Assembly (NCBI GenBank): GCA_011046405.1
Contig: DSAR01000523.1
Coordinates: 1 to 5,741, forward strand
Direction: 5' to 3'
From: Chloroflexota bacterium
GTDB lineage: Bacteria; Chloroflexota; Anaerolineae; B4-G1
DNA: 5,741 bases
Positions 1 to 5,741 of this stretch are shown here, piece after piece (the first letter of the stretch is position 1; each line of letters starts with the position of its first letter). The translations under genes were made by a program, and so were the position numbers. The notes beneath the pieces were generated by a model, which made no database searches, was not told the origin of the DNA, and saw nothing but the letters and a program-made list of their open reading frames with translations.

Positions 1-89
1 GATTCACACAGATCTAGTAAAAACAAGATGAATCTGTGTTTATCTGTGTTAATCCGTGTTCGATTTCGTTAAAAGTGTCAGTCCACCAG
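1..89. repeat. Intergenic decamer-array repeat, copy A (left-truncated)
   Basis: This stretch matches 5523-5601 base for base, in the same orientation, except for one extra 10-base block. It has three parts. The left arm has CACAGATCTA at 7-16 and the tail of another such unit at 1-6. A 12-base A-rich spacer follows at 17-28. The right arm has three reverse-complement units at 29-38, 39-48 and 49-58 (TGAATCTGTG, TTTATCTGTG, TTAATCCGTG). A unique tail at 59-89 ends in GTCCACCAG. The arms can pair into an imperfect hairpin. The left arm runs off the window edge, so its full length is unknown. No open reading frame of its own is visible. It is best read as a dispersed non-coding intergenic repeat; function unknown. 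Confidence 0.9.
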
Positions 90-115
90 GATGTCGGGTC
101 ATAAATCTCACGGGT

Positions 116-136
116 GAGTTTGAAAATCGAGTTTGA
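116..136. repeat. Short direct repeat upstream of promoter
   Basis: GAGTTTGA occurs at 116-123 and again at 129-136, a period of 13 bases, just upstream of the proposed -35 box at 150. A tandem 8-mer here could be a binding site for an activator or repressor of the downstream penicillin-binding protein gene, but the period is not a full helical turn and chance is possible in an AT-rich spacer. Confidence 0.3.
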
Positions 137-149
137 GAATCTCCGTCAC

Positions 150-178
150 TTGCCAATCCGCCCGCTTTCTGGTACGAT
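150..178 (+). promoter_or_regulatory. Putative sigma70-type promoter of the PBP gene
   Basis: TTGCCA at 150-155 (5 of 6 to the TTGACA consensus) is followed after exactly 17 bases by TACGAT at 173-178 (4 of 6 to TATAAT). Transcription would start near 185, giving a leader of about 100 bases before the GTG at 286. The spacing and the position in the only sizeable gap upstream of the gene support it. The -10 match is modest and no expression data are available. Confidence 0.45.
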
Positions 179-203
179 TTACACACGTCTAGCAAGCTGT
201 CGT

Positions 204-265
204 CGATTCGCTGATTCGCTTTGTCGCCGATGATCTCATCGCTGATTCGTCGACTCGCTGATTCA
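204..265. repeat. CGCTGATTC short repeats in the leader
   Basis: CGCTGATTC occurs at 209-217, 240-248 and 256-264, and a partial version, TCGATTCG, at 203-210. The intervening sequence (TCGCCGATGATC, TCGTCGACT) looks like degenerate forms of the same unit. The cluster lies in the presumed 5' untranslated leader of the penicillin-binding protein gene and ends just before its ribosome binding site. It looks like a decayed tandem repeat; a regulatory role is possible but not shown. Confidence 0.6.
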
Positions 266-270
266 CGAAA

Positions 271-275
271 AGGAG
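271..275 (+). promoter_or_regulatory. Ribosome binding site deciding the GTG start
   Basis: AGGAG at 271-275, within AAAAGGAG, lies 10 bases before the GTG at 286. In the same frame a TGA stop at 259-261 blocks any longer protein and no other start codon lies between. The next in-frame ATG falls inside the membrane segment. This makes GTG 286 the most credible start. Confidence 0.8.
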
Positions 276-285
276 TATATTAAGC

Positions 286-3200
286 GTGACACCTATTCGA
301 ATTGTCAGACACGTCGTTTTACAGCGTCGCCAACGGCGTCGTATCGAAGGTAGCAGCGGCTTACACCAATTTCTGCGCATCGTGGGCGTCGTGATGCTCG
401 TCGTGATGCTCGTCATCGTGGGCATGTTCGCTGGCAGCGTCAGCGCCGTGGCCAGCGCATACAACTATTTCACCCGCGATCTCCCCGAACCGCAGGAAAT
501 CGAGGCGGCCGAGGAAAACTTCGAGACGAGCAAAATCTACGACCGCACCGGCCAGACGCTCCTCTACGAGGTCATCGATCCCATTGGTGGTGATCGCACC
601 TGGGCCTCGCTGGATCAAATGCCTGAAAGCCTCATCTGTGCCACCGTAGCCAGCGAGGATAAGGCATTTTGGACCAACCCCGGTTTCGATCCCCGGGGCA
701 TCGGGCGCGCGATGTGGGCCAACGTGCAGGGGCAGCAGATCCAGGGTGGTTCCTCGATTACCCAACAGTTGATCAAGAACATCGTCATCGAGCCGGAGCA
801 GCGCTACGTCAGCGCCGAAGGCCCCGAGTGGGAGGATTACGAGCGCAAGATCACAGAGATTCTCCTCTCCTATCGAATCACACAGAAGTATTCCAAGGAA
901 CAGATCCTGGAATGGTACCTGAACACGAATCACTATGGCAGCCTGGCCTATGGCATTGAGGCCGCGACCCGGGTCTATTTTGCCAAGAGCGTCAGCGAGT
1001 TGACCCTCTCGGAGGCGGCCACACTGGCGCCGATCCCCCAGTTCCCGCGTATGAACCCGTTCGACAATCCAGAGGAAGCTCGCAAGCGTCAGGGACTGGT
1101 GCTCGACGCCATGGTGCGGGCAGGCTGCATCACCTCCGAGGAGGCCGTCGCCGCCAAGTACGAACCATGGAAACTGGCCAAATTCACCGAGCGTTTCGAC
1201 ATCAAAGCGCCTCATTTCTCCATCTACGTCCGCAAGCAGTTGGAGGAGATGTTTGGCTACGACCGGGTGTACCGGGGCGGGCTCCGCGTCTACACGACGC
1301 TGGACCTGGCGCTGCAAGAACAAGCCCAGTGTGTAGCCCAGACACACGTCCGCCGCCTGTCGGGCGGTGACGAGGCAGCCATCATCCAACAGGCCATCGA
1401 CGGCGGTTGTGAAGCGGCTCAATATCTCCCCCCCCTGAGAGCCCAAGACGTCGGCCGCGATCACGAAGTCGGCAACGCCGGCGTCATGGTCATTCGCCCG
1501 CCGACCGGCGAGATTATGGCCATGCTCGGCAGCCTGGACTATTGGGACGACTCGATCGACGGGCAATTCAACGTGACCATAGATGGCGAGGGACGCCAGC
1601 CCGGGTCGTCGTTCAAACCCTTCACCTATCTGACCCTGCTCGCCCAGGGGAACAACGCGGCCCACATGTTCCTCGACGTCCGCACCGCTTTTCCTCAATC
1701 CTCTGGCGCGCCCTACGTGCCCGAAAACTACGACCGCAAGTATCACGGCCCCCAACGTATGCGCTTGGCGCTGGCCCGGTCCTATAACATCCCCGCCGTC
1801 GCCGCGCTTCATCTGGCCGGCATCGATAACGTGATCCGCACCTCCCATAGCATGGGCATCAACACGCTCAATCGTGGCCTGGACTACTATGGTCTCAGCC
1901 TGACCCTGGGCGGCGGCGAGGTACACCTGCTCGACATGACTTACGCCTTCAGTGTCTTGGCCAACAACGGCCGGATGTACGGCGAGGAAATTCCGGCAGG
2001 GCAAAAACGGACCGGGTTCCGTGAACTCGACCCGGTCGCCATCCTGCGCGTCGAAGATCGCAATGGTAAAATACTCTACCAGTATTCGGAACCGGAGGGA
2101 CGCGAAATTCTATCCCACCAACTGGCCTACCTGATGAACAGCATCCTGTCGGATCGCCAGGCCCGATGGGCGGGGATGGGGCTCAACAACGCGCTCGAGC
2201 TTTCCAACGAGCGACCGGCCGCCGCCAAGACCGGCACCACCAACAATTTTCGCGACGCCTGGACCGTCGGCTACACCCCTCAGATAGCGACCGGTGTGTG
2301 GGTGGGCAACACCGACAACAGCGAGATGAAGGATCTGCCCGGCCTGCGAGGCGCAGCGCCCATCTGGCACGCGGTGATGGAATACGCCCACCAGGGCCTG
2401 GACATCGTCCCATTCACCAGGCCAGATGGCCTGGTCGATCGACACGTCTGCGCGGTATCGGGCAAACTCCCCACCGAGCATTGTCCCACCGTCTCGGAGA
2501 TTTTCATCCCCGGCACCGAGCCGACGGAACGGTGCGACATCCACCAGGCGTTCATGGTCAACCGCGAGACCGGCCGGTTGTGCACCGTCCACACACCGCC
2601 GGAGCTGTGCGAGGAGCGGGTGTTCGAGGTCTACCCGCCCGAGGCCGACGACTGGATCGCCAGCCTGCCCGAAGAGAGCCGTCCAAGCGTTCTCCCCACC
2701 GATTACGACACGGTGTACGGACCCTCGCGCAGCGACGCCGAAGTCGCCATTATCAGCCCCGCGCCCTATTCCTACATCCGGGGCACTGTGCCCATCACCG
2801 GAAACGCCCGGGGAGGTGATTTCAACTTCTATCGCGTCGTGTACGGTCGAGGATTGAACCCCACCGAGTGGTTCCAGATCGGTCCGGACCGTGGCGAACA
2901 GATTCATCACGGCGTGTTGGAGTTCTTCGACACCACCGGCCTGGACGGCCTGTACAGCTTGCGCGTCAGCGTCGTCGACCACGCGATGAACCTGCGCGAG
3001 GCGACGATCCAGGTGACAGTGGACAATATCACACCGACGGTCGACCTGACACATCCGATCGACGGTTCAGAACACCAAATTAGACCCGGTGCGTGGGTCA
3101 ACGTCAACGCCGAGGTACAGGACTACTCCATCGACCGGGTCGAGTTCTATCACTATCCCGGTCCCAAGGAAAACGAAGCACCGCCAGACCTGCAGCCCTT

Positions 3201-3348
3201 CGCTGTGCGCACCGTCGCGCCCTTCAACGTCAACTGGCCCACCCAGGGGGGCGGGCAACACACGTTCTACGTCATCGCCGTGGACGAGGCGGGTAACGCG
3301 GCCACCAGTGAGCGCGTGAGCATCTACGTCGTGTCGCGCCAAGAGTAA
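286..3348 (+). CDS. Class A penicillin-binding protein with C-terminal Ig-like domains
   Basis: Bifunctional peptidoglycan synthase of 1020 residues: it polymerises lipid II into glycan strands and crosslinks the stem peptides on the outer face of the membrane. A basic N-terminus (RRQRRR near 14-19) precedes one membrane anchor at about 30-57. The GT51 domain (about 75-285) shows E124-D125 in EDKAFWTNPGFD, GGSSITQQLIKN at 154-165, RKITE with E191, and the EILLSYRITQKYSKEQILEWYLN helix. The transpeptidase domain (about 395-700) has the three penicillin-fold motifs: S441-SFK with K444, S499-Y-N501, and K648-T-G-T651. A linker at about 715-790 contains five Cys (722, 733, 750, 766, 775). Two beta-sandwich Ig-like segments follow, about 818-914 and 917-1017. 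E. coli PBP1A is about 850 residues, so the tail accounts for the extra length. N131 stands where many GT51 enzymes have His. All catalytic residues are present, so it should be active. Start is GTG with a good Shine-Dalgarno. The subfamily (1A- or 1C-like) is not settled. Confidence 0.95.
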   Translation: MTPIRIVRHVVLQRRQRRRIEGSSGLHQFLRIVGVVMLVVMLVIVGMFAGSVSAVASAYNYFTRDLPEPQEIEAAEENFETSKIYDRTGQTLLYEVIDPIGGDRTWASLDQMPESLICATVASEDKAFWTNPGFDPRGIGRAMWANVQGQQIQGGSSITQQLIKNIVIEPEQRYVSAEGPEWEDYERKITEILLSYRITQKYSKEQILEWYLNTNHYGSLAYGIEAATRVYFAKSVSELTLSEAATLAPIPQFPRMNPFDNPEEARKRQGLVLDAMVRAGCITSEEAVAAKYEPWKLAKFTERFDIKAPHFSIYVRKQLEEMFGYDRVYRGGLRVYTTLDLALQEQAQCVAQTHVRRLSGGDEAAIIQQAIDGGCEAAQYLPPLRAQDVGRDHEVGNAGVMVIRPPTGEIMAMLGSLDYWDDSIDGQFNVTIDGEGRQPGSSFKPFTYLTLLAQGNNAAHMFLDVRTAFPQSSGAPYVPENYDRKYHGPQRMRLALARSYNIPAVAALHLAGIDNVIRTSHSMGINTLNRGLDYYGLSLTLGGGEVHLLDMTYAFSVLANNGRMYGEEIPAGQKRTGFRELDPVAILRVEDRNGKILYQYSEPEGREILSHQLAYLMNSILSDRQARWAGMGLNNALELSNERPAAAKTGTTNNFRDAWTVGYTPQIATGVWVGNTDNSEMKDLPGLRGAAPIWHAVMEYAHQGLDIVPFTRPDGLVDRHVCAVSGKLPTEHCPTVSEIFIPGTEPTERCDIHQAFMVNRETGRLCTVHTPPELCEERVFEVYPPEADDWIASLPEESRPSVLPTDYDTVYGPSRSDAEVAIISPAPYSYIRGTVPITGNARGGDFNFYRVVYGRGLNPTEWFQIGPDRGEQIHHGVLEFFDTTGLDGLYSLRVSVVDHAMNLREATIQVTVDNITPTVDLTHPIDGSEHQIRPGAWVNVNAEVQDYSIDRVEFYHYPGPKENEAPPDLQPFAVRTVAPFNVNWPTQGGGQHTFYVIAVDEAGNAATSERVSIYVVSRQE

Positions 3349-3363
3349 CTCGAAAATGGCCTC

Positions 3364-3386
3364 TTAGACTTAGACTTCGGAAGTCT
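3364..3386 (+). other. Intergenic hairpin AGACTT-CGG-AAGTCT
   Basis: AGACTT at 3372-3377 and AAGTCT at 3381-3386 form a perfect 6-base-pair stem around a 3-base CGG loop. The left arm is also duplicated in tandem (AGACTT at 3366-3371), so two alternative pairings are possible. It starts 16 bases after the stop codon of the penicillin-binding protein gene. There is no T-run directly after it, so it is not a classical intrinsic terminator; it could weaken read-through, protect the upstream mRNA 3' end, or be a small palindromic repeat. A similar string, CTTCGGAGGTCT, occurs at 5640-5651. Confidence 0.5.
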
Positions 3387-3438
3387 CTTGGACAAGTTGC
3401 CAGCTAAAATGAAACCCACTCGCGTTTTTAGATCTATC

Positions 3439-3445
3439 AAAGGAG
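3439..3445 (+). promoter_or_regulatory. Strong ribosome binding site of the peptidase gene
   Basis: AAAGGAG at 3439-3445 lies 7 bases before the ATG at 3453, close to the ideal distance. It supports this start and indicates efficient translation independent of the upstream gene. I could not find a convincing -35/-10 pair in 3349-3438: TAAAAT at 3405-3410 has no matching -35 box at a normal distance. Confidence 0.8.
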
Positions 3446-3452
3446 TTACACC

Positions 3453-5498
3453 ATGTCTTCGGACGAAAAGAGACTGATCACCCCGGAAGATCTGTACCGT
3501 TTTCAACTCGTCACCGATTGTCAGATCTCGCCGGACGGACAGCACGTCCTGTTCTGCGTCCAGCGGGTGGACGAGGAAAAGGAGAAGAAGTACACCAACC
3601 TGTGGGTCGTTCCCGCCACAGGAGGCGCAGCCCGTCAATTTACCTATGGCGACCAGGTCGATCAACAGCCTCGTTGGTCGCCCGACGGGGAGAAAGTCGC
3701 CTTCATCTCCAATCGCGGCGACGAAAAACAGCCCCAAATCCACGTCATCCCATTTCACGGCGGCGAGGCCCGACCGCTGACCGATCTCAAAGGGGAGTTC
3801 GGCCCCTTCGAATGGTCGCCTGACGGCAAGCGACTCGTCTGCCAATTCCGCAAGAAGGACCAGGAGGCCATCGAGCGCGAGGAGGACGAGCAGAAGAAAG
3901 AGCTGGGCGTCGTCGCGCGCCACATCACGCGCGTGTTCTACAAGTTGGACGGGTATGGCTTCTTGCCCCAGGAGCGCTGGCACATCTGGACAGTCGACGC
4001 TCAAACGGGCGAGGCTCAACAACTGACCGACAGCGACGTCTACGACGACCTGGAGCCCACGTGCTCGCCTGACGGAGCGCAGATTGTCTATTGCTCCAAC
4101 CACAGTGATGACCCCGATCTGGACCCCGACGCCGTAGACCTGTTCGTCATCCCGGCCGGCGGGGGCGAAGCGCGCAGGGTGGAGACGCCGGTGGGCCCCA
4201 AGGAAAAGCCCGCTTTCTCGCCCGACGGTCAATGGCTGGCTTACCTGGGCAAGGAAGGACGCGGCGAATGGTGGAAGAACACCAGCCTGTGGGTCGTCCC
4301 GGTCGACGGCGGCGACCCGGCCCGGAACCTGACGGGGCCGTTCGACCTGCACCTTGCCGCCAGCACGATCAACGACCTACCCGGGCATCTGCCGATGTCG
4401 CCGCCCACCTGGTCGAAGGATGGAAAGCGAATCTATTTCCAGGTCTCACGCCACGGGAACACCGTCCTGAAATCGATCGCGGTCGACAGCGAGGCAGCGA
4501 TTCTGATAGACGTCATCGACGAGCGCGGCGTCGTGGGGAACTTCAACTTCGACCGGGCGCAAGCGCGGCTCACTTACTTGCACGCCGATATGACCGAGCC
4601 GGCCCAGGTTTGGCTCCAAGAGACCGCGACAGGCGAAGCGCGCCGGTTGACCACCTTCAACGACGATCTGTTGCAATCTATAGATCTGGGCCAGATCGAC
4701 GAAGTCTGGTTCGAGGGCGCCGGGGGCGACGACCTGCAGGGCTGGATCCTCAAGCCCCCCGGCTTCGATCCCGACCAGCAATATCCAGCCATCATCGAAA
4801 TTCACGGCGGCCCTCGCGCCCAGTACGGCAACTTTTTTATGCACGAGTTTTATTACCTCGCGGCCCAGGGGTACGTCGTCGCCTTCTGCAACCCACGCGG
4901 CGGGCAGGGATACGGCGAGGCCCATTCCAGGGCCATTGTGAACGACTGGGGCTCGGTCGATTACGACGATCTGATGGTCTGGGCCGATTGGGTGGCCCAG
5001 AAGCCTTTCGTCGACTCCGACCGTCTCGGCGTCACCGGCGGCAGTTACGGCGGTTACATGACCAGTTGGATCATCGGGCACACCGAGCGGTTCAAGGCCA
5101 CCGTCACCCAGCGCAGCGTCACCAACCTGGTCAGTATGTACGGTTCCAGCGATTTCAACTGGTCGTTCGAAAAAGAATTCGGCGACGCGCCGCCCTGGGA
5201 GAATCTCGAAAATTACTGGCGCCAGTCGCCGATGAAGTACGTGGGCAACGCCACGACTCCCACCCTGATCATTCACAGCGAGCAGGATCTACGGTGCGAC
5301 ATGGAACAGGACGAGCAATTATTCGTGGCGCTCAAGAAACTGGGCGTCGATACCGAGTTCGTCCGCTTTCCCGAAGAGCCTCACGGCCTCTCGCGCGGCG
5401 GGCGCACCGACCGGCGCATCGTCCGGCTCGAACACATCGCGCGCTGGTTCGACCGCTACCTGAAGGATACAGGCGTACGCGAAACGGGTGGGGAGTAG
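3453..5498 (+). CDS. S9 family serine peptidase (acylaminoacyl-peptidase type)
   Basis: Prolyl-oligopeptidase-clan enzyme of 681 residues, a usual length for bacterial acylaminoacyl-peptidase / DPP-like S9 enzymes. It probably hydrolyses short or N-acylated peptides; the exact specificity cannot be read from sequence. The N-terminal beta-propeller (about 15-410) carries TolB/PD40-like repeats: ISPDG at 25, WSPDG at 75, WSPDG at 121, CSPDG at 204, FSPDG at 255 and WSKDG at 320. The C-terminal alpha/beta-hydrolase (about 425-672) has HGGP at 451-454 (oxyanion region), the nucleophile S531 in GGSYGGY, D612 in HSEQD and H644 in EEPHGLS, so the catalytic triad is complete. There is no signal peptide or membrane segment, which points to a cytosolic enzyme. 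A highly charged stretch at about 133-152 (KKDQEAIEREEDEQKKE) interrupts the propeller and is probably a surface loop or helix. The gene lies 104 bases behind the penicillin-binding protein gene on the same strand; co-transcription is possible but no functional link is evident. Confidence 0.95.
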   Translation: MSSDEKRLITPEDLYRFQLVTDCQISPDGQHVLFCVQRVDEEKEKKYTNLWVVPATGGAARQFTYGDQVDQQPRWSPDGEKVAFISNRGDEKQPQIHVIPFHGGEARPLTDLKGEFGPFEWSPDGKRLVCQFRKKDQEAIEREEDEQKKELGVVARHITRVFYKLDGYGFLPQERWHIWTVDAQTGEAQQLTDSDVYDDLEPTCSPDGAQIVYCSNHSDDPDLDPDAVDLFVIPAGGGEARRVETPVGPKEKPAFSPDGQWLAYLGKEGRGEWWKNTSLWVVPVDGGDPARNLTGPFDLHLAASTINDLPGHLPMSPPTWSKDGKRIYFQVSRHGNTVLKSIAVDSEAAILIDVIDERGVVGNFNFDRAQARLTYLHADMTEPAQVWLQETATGEARRLTTFNDDLLQSIDLGQIDEVWFEGAGGDDLQGWILKPPGFDPDQQYPAIIEIHGGPRAQYGNFFMHEFYYLAAQGYVVAFCNPRGGQGYGEAHSRAIVNDWGSVDYDDLMVWADWVAQKPFVDSDRLGVTGGSYGGYMTSWIIGHTERFKATVTQRSVTNLVSMYGSSDFNWSFEKEFGDAPPWENLENYWRQSPMKYVGNATTPTLIIHSEQDLRCDMEQDEQLFVALKKLGVDTEFVRFPEEPHGLSRGGRTDRRIVRLEHIARWFDRYLKDTGVRETGGE

Positions 5499-5508
5499 AA
5501 TTTCCAAG

Positions 5509-5601
5509 CACAGATTTTCACAGATTCACACAGATCTAGTAAAAACAAGATGAATCTGTGTTAATCCGTGTTCGATTTCGTTAAAAGTGTCAGTCCACCA
5601 G
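5509..5601. repeat. Intergenic decamer-array repeat, copy B, with hairpin
   Basis: 5523-5601 repeats 1-89 exactly apart from lacking one 10-base unit. Here the left arm is complete enough to show three units in series: CACAGATTTT (5509-5518), CACAGATTCA (5519-5528) and CACAGATCTA (5529-5538). A 12-base spacer follows (5539-5550), then two reverse-complement units, TGAATCTGTG (5551-5560) and TTAATCCGTG (5561-5570), and the shared tail 5571-5601. Left arm 5519-5535 pairs with 5554-5570 at 15 of 17 positions around an 18-base loop. It begins 11 bases after the peptidase stop codon, so as RNA it could fold behind the mRNA and act as a 3' end stabiliser or weak terminator. There is no clean T-run. 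Its presence twice in one window argues for a dispersed element. Confidence 0.9.
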
Positions 5602-5741
5602 ATCTGTATATTAGACTTTATAACATTTAACGATCCAGCCTTCGGAGGTCTGAGATCAGCTAGTGCCATCGTCAAGTTAATTCGTGGCACAAATACGCGC
5701 CAATACACACAGAGCAGTACTGAGCCGCCCAGGTCTTAATA
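5602..5741. other. AT-rich right-edge spacer, no gene seen
   Basis: No coding region, tRNA or other RNA gene can be supported here on either strand. TATAAC at 5619-5624 resembles a -10 box but lacks a -35 partner at a normal distance. TTAGACTT at 5611-5618 and CTTCGGAGGTCT at 5640-5651 echo the hairpin sequence in the 3364-3386 spacer. The stretch is probably the start of an intergenic region or leader for a gene beyond the window. Confidence 0.5.

Noticed and set aside
361..2004. Long minus-strand open frame of 547 codons opposite the penicillin-binding protein gene
   Set aside because: The plus-strand frame has full GT51 and transpeptidase motifs in the same span. The antisense product has low-complexity, His/Val/Asp-rich composition with no recognisable motif and no ribosome binding site, as expected from a high-GC coding shadow.
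3388..3410. Promoter TTGGAC / TAAAAT in front of the peptidase gene
   Set aside because: The two boxes are separated by only 11 bases, too short for a sigma70-type promoter.
3324..4352. Minus-strand open frame of 342 codons across the spacer and peptidase start
   Set aside because: It overlaps the well-supported peptidase gene and its ribosome binding site, and shows no domain signature.
4232..5539. Plus-strand open frame of 435 codons overlapping the peptidase gene
   Set aside because: Its product is extremely Arg/Pro-rich, has no family motif and overlaps the S9 catalytic domain in another frame; it is a GC-driven shadow.
5509..5580. CRISPR-like or intrinsic terminator reading of the decamer array
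   Set aside because: The units are contiguous 10-mers without unique spacers, so it is not a CRISPR array. The hairpin is AT-rich with an 18-base loop and no T-run after it, so a standard intrinsic terminator is not supported.
1..5601. Composite transposon bounded by the direct repeats
   Set aside because: No transposase, recombinase or target-site duplication is visible, the repeats are short and non-coding, and the enclosed genes are housekeeping types.
5526..5708. Minus-strand open frame of 60 codons at the right edge
   Set aside because: It begins with GTG, much of it is made of the non-coding repeat, and no ribosome binding site or family motif supports it.

Overview
The window is a high-GC bacterial segment with two complete plus-strand genes, 286-3348 and 3453-5498, and AT-richer spacers carrying repeats. 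The first gene encodes a large class A penicillin-binding protein (GT51 transglycosylase plus transpeptidase) with a Cys-containing linker and two Ig-like domains after the catalytic part. The second encodes a cytosolic S9-type prolyl oligopeptidase / acylaminoacyl-peptidase. The variant GT51 motif EDxxFxxNPGFDP, the C-terminal Ig-like extension, GTG start use and repeat-rich spacers suggest Chloroflexota, perhaps Anaerolineae or a relative. This is an inference from protein style and was not tested by search.

Layout. 1-89 is an intergenic repeat, cut by the left edge. 90-285 is the leader of the first gene, with a short direct repeat, a plausible sigma70-like promoter (150-178), a cluster of CGCTGATTC repeats and a clear Shine-Dalgarno. 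After the first gene, a 104-base spacer (3349-3452) has a small hairpin and a strong ribosome binding site for the peptidase gene. From 5509 to 5601 a second copy of the 1-89 repeat lies directly behind the peptidase stop codon, in the same orientation. The last 140 bases (5602-5741) hold no gene I can support.

How it works together. The penicillin-binding protein is membrane-anchored and polymerises and crosslinks peptidoglycan outside the cell. The peptidase is cytosolic and probably cleaves short peptides or N-acylated peptides. Nothing in the sequence ties the two functions together. They are co-oriented and could be co-transcribed, but the spacer hairpin and separate strong ribosome binding sites also allow independent expression.

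The most interesting signal is not a gene. It is the pair of near-identical direct repeats enclosing the two genes, each built from inverted arrays of a 10-base unit (CACAGATTNN / NNAATCTGTG), with the copies differing by exactly one unit. I do not see a defence system, mobile-element gene, CRISPR array or RNA gene, and I do not claim a new multi-gene system here.
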